The notes under the pieces: generated by a model
The model's input: only the letters and a program-made list of their open reading frames with translations
Database searches by the model: none
Told to the model about the DNA's origin: nothing
Program-made: the position numbers and the translations under genes
Origin: Alphaproteobacteria bacterium
GTDB taxonomy: Bacteria; Pseudomonadota; Alphaproteobacteria; Rhizobiales; Devosiaceae
DNA length: 22,090 bases
Assembly: GCA_013152625.1 (NCBI GenBank)
Contig: JAADFY010000228.1
Span: 1,221-23,310, forward strand
Direction of reading: 5' to 3'
In this document: positions 1 to 7,845 of the stretch, piece by piece
How positions within the stretch are numbered: position 1 is the stretch's first letter
Layout of the letters: each line of letters opens with the position of its first letter

Positions 1-401
1 TTCATCCCATTGCCATGGAACAAAGCGATGTGGCCGACAGTTTGTTGGTGACCGAGGTTTTTACCCCCCAGGGCAACTGGTCGTCCTATCCGCCCCACCG
101 GCACGATGAAGACGATTTTCCGCGCATGACCTATCTCGAAGAGACTTACTATCATCGGCTTAACCCGGCGACGGGGTTTGGTATTCAGCGGGTTTTCACC
201 GAGGACGGGTCGCTTGACGAGACCATGGCGGTGGGGGATGGCGATGTGGTGCTGGTTCCCAAAGGGCATCATCCGTGCGGGGCGCCCTATGGATTTGACA
301 TGTATTATCTTAATGTCATGGCCGGACCGTTACGCAAATGGCGGTTCAAAAATCACCCGGATTTTGACTGGATCGCCAAACGGGATGCGGGCATAAGCTG
401 A
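1..401 (+). CDS. iolB: 5-deoxy-glucuronate isomerase IolB (3' part only)
   Basis: IolB converts 5-deoxy-D-glucuronate to 2-deoxy-5-keto-D-gluconate in cytosolic myo-inositol catabolism. The frame is open from the left edge, so the 5' half lies outside the window; about 133 of the family's usual 265-270 residues are visible. Family signatures are clear: TPQGNWSSYPPHRHDED, then LEETYYHR, then VLVPKGHHP and DMYYLNVMAGP. These carry the conserved His/Glu residues expected to bind the metal in the bicupin fold. The ATG at position 15 is an internal Met, not the start, because homology (HPIA before it) continues upstream. A glycerate kinase follows after a short gap on the same strand, so this is probably the tail of an iol operon. 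Identity is near certain; the operon extent cannot be seen. Confidence 0.95.
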   Translation, partial: HPIAMEQSDVADSLLVTEVFTPQGNWSSYPPHRHDEDDFPRMTYLEETYYHRLNPATGFGIQRVFTEDGSLDETMAVGDGDVVLVPKGHHPCGAPYGFDMYYLNVMAGPLRKWRFKNHPDFDWIAKRDAGIS

Positions 402-432
402 GTTAAGAGTTATCGGGTTGGCGACCAGGACC

Positions 433-1689
433 ATGCGCGAGAACGACAGGAAATTGTTGTCGCAGTTGTTTGAGGCGGCGGTGGCGGCGGCCCAGCCGGA
501 ACTAACCATCAAGAACCACCTGCCAGAACCACCCCGGGGGAAAACGCTGATCATCGGCGCGGGCAAGGCTTCGGCCCAGATGGGGCGGGCTTTTAGGCGG
601 GCCTATGGCCATGTTTCTGAGGGGCTGATTGTCACCCGGACCGGGTTTGGCTGCCCGGTGGCGGGCGTTGAGGTGGTGGAGGGCGCCCATCCGGTGCCCG
701 ATGGGGCGGGGGCTGATGCGGCCCGGCGCATTGCAGCGCTGGTGGCGGGTCTTGGGGCCGATGATTTGCTGGTGGCGCTGATTTCGGGGGGCGGATCGGC
801 CCTGTTGCCCTCGCCAATGCCCGGACTGACTCTTGGCGATGAAATTGCCCTGAACCAATCGCTTTTATCGTGCGGGGCGCCGATTTCGGCCATGAACGCC
901 ATTCGCAAGCAGTTCTCGTGTATCAAAGGGGGGCGGCTGGCGGCGCTGGCCCATCCGGCCCGTGTCCATACGCTGATTATTTCCGATGTGCCGGGGGATG
1001 ATCCGGCCATGGTCGCCTCGGGGCCCACGGTGCCGGACGAGACGACACCAGACGAAGCACGGGCGCTGGTTTCAAAGTGGTGCGTTGAATTACCCCGGGC
1101 CATGCAGAAAATGCTTGATGAGGAGCGGGTCCCGGCACCGTTGCCAAACGATCCCCGGTTTGCCGACAATGAGGTTCATGTGATCGCTTCGGCAGCGCTG
1201 TCGCTGGCGGCGGCGGCGAAATCGGCGATATCCATGGGGCTGAAAGCCGTGCCGGGGTCTGACGCCATTGAAGGGGAGGCCAAACGTGTGGGACATGCCG
1301 ATGGTCTTGCCTTGAAGGCGACGGTGGCGGAAAAAGGCCGGCGGGTTTTTCTGTCCGGCGGCGAAACCAGCGTGACGGTTGGCGGCGGCTCGGCGGGCAG
1401 GGGCGGGCGCAATTGCGAGTATTTACTGGCGCTGGCTCTGGTCATTGAAGGAGTTGACGGGGTGGCGGCGCTGGCCGCCGATACCGATGGCATCGATGGC
1501 AACCAAGATAATGCGGGGGCGTTCGCCGATGGCACTAGCGTGGCCCGGATGCGGGCGGCGGGCGTCGATCCGGAAATGGCACTGGCCGGACATGACAGTT
1601 ACACCGCCTTTGAGGCCGTTGGTGATTTGTTCATGACCGGGCCCACGGGCACAAATGTCAATGATTTTCGGGCGTTGCTGGTGCGTTAA
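433..1689 (+). CDS. gckA: glycerate 2-kinase (GckA/TtuD, MOFRL family)
   Basis: This ATP-dependent kinase phosphorylates D-glycerate to 2-phosphoglycerate, feeding hydroxypyruvate, tartronate or related C3 acids into lower glycolysis. The N-terminal DUF4147 domain (about residues 5-240) shows LIIGAGKASAQMG, then GAHPVPD, ALISGGGSALL and IISDVPGDDP. The C-terminal MOFRL domain shows FLSGGETSVTVGGG, GRGGRNCEYLLALAL, ADTDGIDG and GPTGTNVND. The ATG at 433 gives 418 residues, normal for the family, with an AGG three bases upstream. A TTG at 418 in the same frame would add five residues and has no better ribosome site. The gene follows iolB by about 31 bp. Its stop shares the bases TTAA with the stop of the convergent nucleoside hydrolase. 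The family assignment is firm; the physiological source of glycerate is not shown. Confidence 0.92.
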   Translation: MRENDRKLLSQLFEAAVAAAQPELTIKNHLPEPPRGKTLIIGAGKASAQMGRAFRRAYGHVSEGLIVTRTGFGCPVAGVEVVEGAHPVPDGAGADAARRIAALVAGLGADDLLVALISGGGSALLPSPMPGLTLGDEIALNQSLLSCGAPISAMNAIRKQFSCIKGGRLAALAHPARVHTLIISDVPGDDPAMVASGPTVPDETTPDEARALVSKWCVELPRAMQKMLDEERVPAPLPNDPRFADNEVHVIASAALSLAAAAKSAISMGLKAVPGSDAIEGEAKRVGHADGLALKATVAEKGRRVFLSGGETSVTVGGGSAGRGGRNCEYLLALALVIEGVDGVAALAADTDGIDGNQDNAGAFADGTSVARMRAAGVDPEMALAGHDSYTAFEAVGDLFMTGPTGTNVNDFRALLVR

Positions 1690-2627
1690 GGCAACCGCGC
1701 CAGCCGTTCGGTCAACAGCTCGTAAAACCCTTCGGCATTGGCGGAACGAACAAACAACACGTTTTTGGGCCGGTCGGTAATGCCCCAATAGTCAGCCACG
1801 GTCATGCCCCGGGTCAGTTCGCTCGCCATCTCAATGCTGACATTGATTTTGCGGCCTTTGAACAGGTCCGGTTCAAGAAGATAGGCGATGACGCACGGGT
1901 CGTGAAGCGGGGCGCCGATGGAGCCGTACTTTTCGAGGTCAAAGCGCTCGGAAAACGACAGCATTTCGGCCACCGCCTGACCGGTGCGGTTGCCGGGCGT
2001 GCGAAAACCGGCCAGCCGCTCACGGGTGGTTAAAACCCCGTGGGAGGCATCCAGAGGAATCTGAACAATGGGCACCCCGGAGGTAAACACCACATGGGCC
2101 GCCTCGGGATCCACATAGATGTTGAACTCGGCGGCGGGGGTGATGTTGCCAACCTCGAAATAGGCGCCGCCCATGAGAACGATCTTTTCAACCCGGGTGA
2201 CAATATCGGGGGCTTTGATGAACGCCATGGCCAGATTTGTCAGTGGCCCAAGCGCACACAAGGTGACGGTGCCGGCCGGTTCGGCGCGAAGTGTCGACAC
2301 GATAAAATCAACCCCGTGTTCGGGTTGCAGGGTGATTTTGGGTTCAGGCAGATCGGGTCCGTCGAGCCCGGTCTTGCCATGGACATGCTCGGCGGTGACC
2401 AGTTTTCGCCGCATGGGACCGGCACATCCGGCATAGACGCCAACCTCGGTTCTGCCCGACAATTCAACCACTTTAAGAGCGTTTTTGGCGTTCTGGCTTA
2501 ACCCCACATTGCCGGCCACGGCCACGACCCCCAGCACGTCGAGTTCGGCAGGCGAGGCCAGCGCGAGCAATATGGCGACCGCATCGTCCTGGCCCGGATC
2601 GGTGTCGATGATTATTTTTTGACTCAT
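1686..2627 (-). CDS. nucleoside hydrolase (inosine-uridine preferring family)
   Basis: It hydrolyses the N-glycosidic bond of ribonucleosides to give free base and ribose in the cytosol. The N-terminal calcium/ribose-binding motif DTDPGQDDAVAIL (D8, D10, D14, D15) is intact. So are ALGPLTNLA, VLMGGAY, the EFNIYVDPEAAHVVF stretch, and HDPCVIAYLL, which carries the late Asp ligand. The length of 313 residues is typical. An AGGGAAG sits four bases before the ATG and supports the start. Upstream on the same strand, 42 bp away, is a stub resembling a TRAP permease C-terminus, suggesting the gene once followed a nucleoside-uptake transporter. Base preference (purine versus pyrimidine) cannot be read from the sequence. 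The stop overlaps that of the convergent glycerate kinase. Confidence 0.92.
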   Translation of the reverse strand: MSQKIIIDTDPGQDDAVAILLALASPAELDVLGVVAVAGNVGLSQNAKNALKVVELSGRTEVGVYAGCAGPMRRKLVTAEHVHGKTGLDGPDLPEPKITLQPEHGVDFIVSTLRAEPAGTVTLCALGPLTNLAMAFIKAPDIVTRVEKIVLMGGAYFEVGNITPAAEFNIYVDPEAAHVVFTSGVPIVQIPLDASHGVLTTRERLAGFRTPGNRTGQAVAEMLSFSERFDLEKYGSIGAPLHDPCVIAYLLEPDLFKGRKINVSIEMASELTRGMTVADYWGITDRPKNVLFVRSANAEGFYELLTERLARLP

Positions 2628-2669
2628 AACTTCCCTGTCGGGTGCGGATACCGCGATCGGTTGCGGCGT

Positions 2670-2831
2670 CTATCTTGTTAAAATCAGTTCCGGCCCCATG
2701 AACGCATAGGGCAGGGCGATGGACAAGCCCGGCACATAGGTAACCAGTACAAAAAATGCCAATAACACCAGCACAGTCGGCGCGGCGGCGCGCACATCGG
2801 CATCAAGGCCTATTGGGCCGGGTGTTTTCAT
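2670..2831 (-). pseudogene. 53-residue remnant resembling the C-terminus of a TRAP transporter large permease (DctM)
   Basis: This short ORF encodes one hydrophobic helix, PTVLVLLAFFVLVTYVPGLS, followed by IALPYAFMGPELILTR. The pattern FVLVTYVPGLSIALP closely matches the last helix and tail of TRAP DctM permeases (typically LLLVTYVPALSLWLP). Family DctM proteins are about 430 residues long, so some 380 residues are missing. In frame, a TGA lies 27 bp upstream of the ATG, so it is not an extension of a longer ORF here. A GGGAG lies about ten bases before the ATG, so it could still be translated as a small membrane protein. It precedes the nucleoside hydrolase by 42 bp on the same strand. I read it as the leftover of a deleted transporter, from pattern memory only. 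Confidence 0.55.
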
Positions 2832-2909
2832 TTCGGTTTTTCTCCCTTGATCGATGGGTCACGGTGCTGATTTTGAAACAGAACCCGCAAGTTGGCGCGC
2901 GGCGTGAAA

Positions 2910-2925
2910 ACAAATGAACATTTGT
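2910..2925. promoter_or_regulatory. perfect inverted repeat, candidate operator
   Basis: The 16 bases ACAAATG-AA-CATTTGT form a perfect inverted repeat (7-bp arms, 2-bp centre). It stands out as AT-rich in the GC-rich gap between the divergent TRAP remnant/nucleoside hydrolase unit and glgP. Its position 79 bp upstream of the remnant on the minus strand would suit a repressor site for the nucleoside hydrolase transcript. It is about 190 bp from glgP. No regulator gene is adjacent in the window, and the binding protein is unknown. Confidence 0.35.
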
Positions 2926-3044
2926 GTATCGATCCGGCCACCGGCATTTGCCGTTGCCGTACAATAACGGATGCTCGCATTGCGAAAAATGGGTGGTCAA
3001 AGCAGATCAGGTGGCGCAATATTGGCGGTGGGGAGGAGCACGGC

Positions 3045-3075
3045 CTGAACCAGGATCGAGACCCTAAGCTATACT
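3045..3075 (+). promoter_or_regulatory. weak candidate sigma-70 promoter for the glycogen operon
   Basis: A good -10-like hexamer TATACT (3070-3075) lies 19 bp after a partial -35-like CTGAAC (3045-3050). Transcription would begin near 3082 and leave a leader of about 30 bases before glgP. The -35 match is poor and the spacing is long, so this is only a guess from position and the -10 match. Confidence 0.3.
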
Positions 3076-3100
3076 GAAGGGTCTTGGACCTGAATAACCA

Positions 3101-3106
3101 AAGGAG
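3101..3106 (+). promoter_or_regulatory. ribosome binding site of glgP
   Basis: AAGGAG lies six bases before the ATG at 3113. It is the strongest ribosome site in the glycogen operon and fixes the start of its first gene. Confidence 0.75.
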
Positions 3107-3112
3107 TGCACC

Positions 3113-5578
3113 ATGGTGGCAAAACCGGTCAATCTTGATGTGCCAACCCCGGCCCTGAGGGAAAATGATGCGGGAACCCTGGCACGGGAAATTCTTGAAC
3201 GTTTAACCTATTCCATCGGCAAGGATCCGATTGTGGCCCGGCCACATGACTGGCTCACGGCCACGGTGCTGGTGGTGCGCGCCCGCATGATTGACAGCTG
3301 GATGGCGGCAACCCGCAAGACCTATGCCGAGGAAGGCAAGCGGGTGTATTATTTGTCCCTGGAATTTCTGGTGGGCCGGTTGCTGCGCGATGCCATGAGC
3401 AATCTGGGCCTGATGGACCAGGTTCGAACCGCACTGGGGAAATTCGATGTGGTTCTTGAGGATATCTTACCGCTGGAGGCGGATGCGGCGCTGGGTAACG
3501 GTGGGCTGGGGCGGCTAGCGGCGTGTTTCATGGAAAGCATGGCCAGCGTGGGAATTCCCGCCTACGGCTATGGCATTCGCTATCAGAATGGATTGTTCCG
3601 TCAGGAACTGGCGGACGGCTGGCAGGTCGAGTTGCCCGAGGAGTGGCTGGCCCACGGAAACCCGTGGGAATTCGAGCGGCGGGAAAGCGCCTATGAGGTG
3701 GGTTTTGGCGGCACGGTGGAGGCCCATCCCCGGCCGGACGGGACCATGGCCCACGAATGGCACCCGGCTGAGCATGTGCTGGCGGTGGCGTTTGACACGC
3801 CGGTGGTGGGCTGGCGGGGCGCCCGGGTAAACACCTTGCGCCTATGGAGCGCGCAGCCGGTGGACCCGATGGTTCTGGACCGGTTCAATTCAGGCGATCA
3901 TTTAGGTGCAGTGGAAGAAAGCGCGCGGGCCCAGATCATTACGCGGGTTCTTTATCCTGCCGATTCAACGCCGGCGGGCCAGGAATTACGGCTAAAACAG
4001 GAGTTCTTTTTCTCCTCGGCCTCGTTGCAGGATATTTTCCGCCGGCACCTGCAGCAATATGGCACCCTGGACAATATGGCCGACAAGATGGCCATTCAAC
4101 TCAACGACACCCATCCCGCGATTTCGATCGCTGAAATGATGCGATTGCTGGTGGATGTGCATTTTTATGACTGGGCGGCGGCATGGGATATCGCCCGGGG
4201 GGTGTTTTCCTATACCAACCACACCTTGTTGCCCGAAGCGCTGGAAACCTGGCCGGTGGCGCTCATCGAGCGACTTTTACCGCGCCAGATGCAGATCATA
4301 TATTCCATCAATGCGGGGCTGCTGGCCGAAGCGCGCGAGGCGGGAAAGTTCGGTGATGGGGACATTCGGGCGTTATCGCTGATCGATGAAAACGGCGGGC
4401 GCTATGTGCGCATGGGACAACTGGCATTTGTGGGGTCTCATGCGGTAAACGGGGTTTCATCGCTGCATACCTCTTTGATGAAAAAAACGGTGTTTCGCCA
4501 GTTGCACCGGTTGTACGGCAAGCGGATCTCGAACAAAACCAACGGGGTGACCCCGCGGCGCTGGCTTTTTCAATGCAACCCGGGGCTGACAAAACTGATC
4601 GGGTCGCGGATCGGGGAGGGGTTCAAGGACGATATCAACGAACTGGCCAAACTGAACGACCACAAAAAGGATACCGACTTCCAGGAACAGTTCCGGGCGG
4701 TCAAACGCGACAACAAAATACAGCTTTCCAATATGATCGGCGAGCGGGTCGGGCTTAAGGTCGACCCCGATGCGCTTTTTGACGTGCAGATCAAGCGGGT
4801 GCACGAATACAAGCGCCAATTGCTCAATATTCTCGAAGCGGTGGCCCATTATGATACCATCCGGGCCCATCCCGAAACAAACTGGGTGCCCCGGGTCAAG
4901 ATCTTTGCCGGCAAGGCGGCGCCGGGGTACTGGCAGGCCAAGCTGATCATCAAGCTGATCAATGATGTGGCCCGGGTGGTCAATGGTGATCCGGCGGTGC
5001 GCGGATTGCTCAAGATTGCGTTTTTGCCCAACTATAATGTATCGGCGGCCGAAGTGATTATTCCGGGTGCCGATCTTAGCGAGCAGATTTCAACCGCGGG
5101 CATGGAGGCCTCCGGCACCGGCAATATGAAGCTGGCGCTGAACGGGGCGCTGACCATTGGCACCCTGGACGGCGCCAATGTGGAAATGGTCGAGCGGGTG
5201 GGGGCGCAGAACATCGAAATTTTCGGCCTCAGCGTTGAACAGGTGGAAAAGAACCGGACCAAGGGCCACCAGCCAAGGGCCATAATCGAACGCTCGCACA
5301 ATTTGCGCGAGGCCCTCGACGCTGTTGCCAGCGGCGTGTTTTCTCCCGACGATGTGGGGCGATATACCGAGTTGATCGGCGCGCTGTATGATCATGACTG
5401 GTTCATGGTGGCGGCGGATTTTGACGCCTATCACAGCGCGCAACGCAAGCTGGACGGGATTTGGCAGGACCAGGCGAGGTGGGGTGAAATGGCGATTGCC
5501 AATACCGCCAATATGGGCTGGTTTTCCTCGGATCGGACGATTTTGGAATATGCGCGTGAAATCTGGGGGGTGATATGA
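3113..5578 (+). CDS. glgP: glycogen phosphorylase
   Basis: GlgP is a PLP enzyme that releases glucose-1-phosphate from the non-reducing ends of glycogen by phosphorolysis. The 821 residues match the usual length. The N-terminal half has YYLSLEFLVGR, LGNGGLGRLAACFMES and YGYGIRYQNGLF. The middle has QLNDTHPAISIAEMMRLL, and the C-terminal half has KRVHEYKRQLLN, FAGKAAPGY and the cofactor motif EASGTGNMK, in which K673 should hold PLP as a Schiff base. No catalytic motif is missing. A strong AAGGAG precedes the ATG. It is the first gene of a six-gene glycogen operon, and glgB starts 19 bp after its stop. It is the degradative partner of GlgX, which debranches the limit dextrin it leaves. Confidence 0.97.
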   Translation: MVAKPVNLDVPTPALRENDAGTLAREILERLTYSIGKDPIVARPHDWLTATVLVVRARMIDSWMAATRKTYAEEGKRVYYLSLEFLVGRLLRDAMSNLGLMDQVRTALGKFDVVLEDILPLEADAALGNGGLGRLAACFMESMASVGIPAYGYGIRYQNGLFRQELADGWQVELPEEWLAHGNPWEFERRESAYEVGFGGTVEAHPRPDGTMAHEWHPAEHVLAVAFDTPVVGWRGARVNTLRLWSAQPVDPMVLDRFNSGDHLGAVEESARAQIITRVLYPADSTPAGQELRLKQEFFFSSASLQDIFRRHLQQYGTLDNMADKMAIQLNDTHPAISIAEMMRLLVDVHFYDWAAAWDIARGVFSYTNHTLLPEALETWPVALIERLLPRQMQIIYSINAGLLAEAREAGKFGDGDIRALSLIDENGGRYVRMGQLAFVGSHAVNGVSSLHTSLMKKTVFRQLHRLYGKRISNKTNGVTPRRWLFQCNPGLTKLIGSRIGEGFKDDINELAKLNDHKKDTDFQEQFRAVKRDNKIQLSNMIGERVGLKVDPDALFDVQIKRVHEYKRQLLNILEAVAHYDTIRAHPETNWVPRVKIFAGKAAPGYWQAKLIIKLINDVARVVNGDPAVRGLLKIAFLPNYNVSAAEVIIPGADLSEQISTAGMEASGTGNMKLALNGALTIGTLDGANVEMVERVGAQNIEIFGLSVEQVEKNRTKGHQPRAIIERSHNLREALDAVASGVFSPDDVGRYTELIGALYDHDWFMVAADFDAYHSAQRKLDGIWQDQARWGEMAIANTANMGWFSSDRTILEYAREIWGVI

Positions 5579-5597
5579 ACGGCGGCGGACGCAGGGT

Positions 5598-7814
5598 GTG
5601 GTGAGCAAATCCGGAGCGCGCGAACGCTGGCAGGCCGCACCAAAAGAGATCGCCGGGATTGTGGCCGGCGGGCATGCCGATCCGTTTTCGGTGCTCGGCT
5701 TGCATCAAAAAGGCGATTTCTGGGTGGCGCGGGCCTATGTGGCGGGGGCCACTCAAATTGAGGTTCTCAGCCTTGATGGCGCCCCCCTTGGCACCTTGAA
5801 AGCGCGGGGAACAGACGGGTTTTTCGAGGGGAAAATCGGCGTTTCCGGGCGGGCGCCGATCCAGTTTGAAGTCCACACCCCTGACGCATCCTGGACCATG
5901 ATCGACCCGTTTTCATTTGGGCCGGTTCTTGGACCGTTAGATGATTATTACATCGGTGAGGGGTCGCACTTAAAACTTTATGAGCGGTTCGGTGCCCACC
6001 CGATGGAATTTGAGGGGGTCCCGGGCACCCACTTTGCGCTTTGGGCCCCCAATGCGACCCGGGTTTCGGTGGTGGGGGATTTTAACGGCTGGGACGGGCG
6101 GGTGCACCCGATGCGCAAGCGGGCGCCGGCCGGGGTGTGGGAGATATTTCTGCCCGGGGTGGGGCCGGGGGCCGTGTACAAGTTCGAACTGATCGGACCT
6201 TTGGGCGAGAAACTGCCCCTTAAGGCCGACCCGTTCGCCCGGCAGGCGGAACTGCGGCCAAAAACCGGGTCGGTGGTGGCCGATCCGGCGCCGTTCGTGT
6301 GGTCGGATGGCGATTACATGCAGGCCCGGGCACAGCGGGACCCCAGACGGTCTCCCATGTCCACCTATGAGGTGCATTTGGGGTCGTGGCGGCGGCATCC
6401 GGACGGGGGCGCGCTTTCCTATGATGAGCTTGGCGAACAGCTCGTTCCCTATGTGCGCGACATGGGATTTACCCATATCGAGCTGCTGCCCATCACCGAG
6501 CACCCCTATGATCCAAGCTGGGGCTACCAGCCCATCGGCATGTTCGCGCCTACCGCCCGGTTTGGCGATCCGGCAGGGTTTGCCCGGTTTGTGGATACAG
6601 CACACGGGCAGGGGATCGGGGTTATTCTCGATTGGGTGCCGGCCCATTTCCCGACCGATGAACACGGGCTGGCCTGGTTTGACGGAACCGCGCTTTATGA
6701 ACATGCGGACCCCAAGCGCGGCTTTCATCCAGACTGGAATACCGCGATCTATAATTTCGGCCGGCGCGAGGTGGCCGCCTACCTGATCAACAATGCCCTT
6801 TACTGGCTCGACCGGTTTCACCTGGACGGGTTGCGGGTGGATGCGGTGGCGTCCATGCTCTATCTCGATTATTCGCGCCAGCCGGGGGAGTGGGATGCCA
6901 ATGAACGGGGGGGCAATGAAAATCTTGAAGCAGTTTCGTTCATCAAGCGGGTCAACAGCGAAACCTATGCTGCCCACAAGGGCAGCTTTACCATTGCCGA
7001 AGAATCCACCGCCTGGCCCGGGGTCAGCCATCCGGTCTCGAGCGGTGGACTGGGTTTTGGCTTCAAGTGGAACCTGGGCTTCATGCACGACACGTTAAGC
7101 TATATGGGCCGGGAGCCGATCCATCGGCGCTATCACCATAATGATCTTACGTTCGGGCTTTTGTACGCTTTTTCGGAAAATTTCGTGCTGCCCCTCAGCC
7201 ATGACGAAGTGGTGCATGGCAAGGGTTCGCTTTTGAGCAAAATGTCGGGGGATGACTGGGGGCAGTTTGCCAACCTGCGGGCTTACTACGGGTTCATGTG
7301 GGGGTATCCGGGCAAGAAACTGCTGTTCATGGGCCAGGAATTCGCCCAGCGGGCGGAGTGGAATGACAACGGGGCGCTGGACTGGGAATTGCTGGACGCC
7401 CCGGCCCATGAAGGGGTGCGGCGGCTGGTGGCCGATCTGAACGGCGCCTATGGCTCGATACCGGCCCTTTACGGGCGTGACTGTGAGCCCGAAGGCTTTG
7501 AATGGCTGATCGCCAACGATCATGAAAATTCGGTTTTTGCCTTTTTGCGCCGGGCTGGCGAGGCGGCGCCCGTGGTCGTTATCGCCAACTTCACGCCAAC
7601 AGTGCGGACCGGATATGTGGTGCCGGTGCCGCTGGCGGGGTGCTGGCGGGAGCGCATCAATACGGATGCACAAATTTATGGCGGTACCAATTGCGGAAAT
7701 CTGGGTATGGGTACCATAGTGGCGAAAAAGGGAAACTATGAGGGGCGCCCGGCGGCGATCACGCTCACGTTGCCGCCGCTGGCCACGCTGATCCTGGAGT
7801 TTGAGGGGCCGTAG
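5598..7814 (+). CDS. glgB: 1,4-alpha-glucan branching enzyme
   Basis: GlgB (GH13) cuts alpha-1,4 chains and rejoins them as alpha-1,6 branches during glycogen synthesis. The 738 residues include an N-terminal GlgB-specific module, a CBM48 module around residues 125-215 (FALWAPNATRVSVVGDFNGWDG), the GH13 barrel, and a C-terminal beta domain. Catalytic residues by motif and spacing are the nucleophile D415 (DGLRVDAVASMLY), acid/base E468 (IAEESTAWP) and transition-state Asp D536 (LSHDEVVHGKGSL), with the same intervals as in E. coli GlgB. Two adjacent GTG codons (5598 and 5601) can start it. AGGG at 5593 is better spaced for 5601, and the difference is one residue. It lies 19 bp after glgP, so co-transcription is likely. 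Confidence 0.96.
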   Translation: MVSKSGARERWQAAPKEIAGIVAGGHADPFSVLGLHQKGDFWVARAYVAGATQIEVLSLDGAPLGTLKARGTDGFFEGKIGVSGRAPIQFEVHTPDASWTMIDPFSFGPVLGPLDDYYIGEGSHLKLYERFGAHPMEFEGVPGTHFALWAPNATRVSVVGDFNGWDGRVHPMRKRAPAGVWEIFLPGVGPGAVYKFELIGPLGEKLPLKADPFARQAELRPKTGSVVADPAPFVWSDGDYMQARAQRDPRRSPMSTYEVHLGSWRRHPDGGALSYDELGEQLVPYVRDMGFTHIELLPITEHPYDPSWGYQPIGMFAPTARFGDPAGFARFVDTAHGQGIGVILDWVPAHFPTDEHGLAWFDGTALYEHADPKRGFHPDWNTAIYNFGRREVAAYLINNALYWLDRFHLDGLRVDAVASMLYLDYSRQPGEWDANERGGNENLEAVSFIKRVNSETYAAHKGSFTIAEESTAWPGVSHPVSSGGLGFGFKWNLGFMHDTLSYMGREPIHRRYHHNDLTFGLLYAFSENFVLPLSHDEVVHGKGSLLSKMSGDDWGQFANLRAYYGFMWGYPGKKLLFMGQEFAQRAEWNDNGALDWELLDAPAHEGVRRLVADLNGAYGSIPALYGRDCEPEGFEWLIANDHENSVFAFLRRAGEAAPVVVIANFTPTVRTGYVVPVPLAGCWRERINTDAQIYGGTNCGNLGMGTIVAKKGNYEGRPAAITLTLPPLATLILEFEGP

Positions 7815-7845
7815 GGAAAATCCAAAAAAGGCAAGGGCTGTAAAA

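Larger units (their letters stand above)
2832..3112. other. intergenic region between divergent transcripts
   Basis: This 281-bp stretch separates the minus-strand remnant/nucleoside hydrolase unit from the glycogen operon. Apart from the inverted repeat at 2910-2925, a possible glgP promoter around 3045-3075 and the glgP ribosome site, I see no conserved feature. Short ORFs on both strands here have no recognisable motifs and no convincing ribosome sites. Confidence 0.5.

Noticed and set aside
2718..2736. Second copy of the palindrome core (GGACAAGCCCGGCA)
   Set aside because: Only one arm resembles the element, the dyad is absent, and the bases encode the YVPGLS motif of the TRAP remnant.
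2803..3077. Short ORFs on both strands before glgP
   Set aside because: They overlap each other, show no recognisable motif and have no convincing ribosome sites. Part of the stretch is better explained by regulatory DNA.
5970..7088. A 372-codon minus-strand ORF opposite glgB
   Set aside because: It is fully antisense to a gene with complete catalytic motifs; its residues are rich in Pro, His, Arg and Gly, as expected for a shadow frame in GC-rich DNA.
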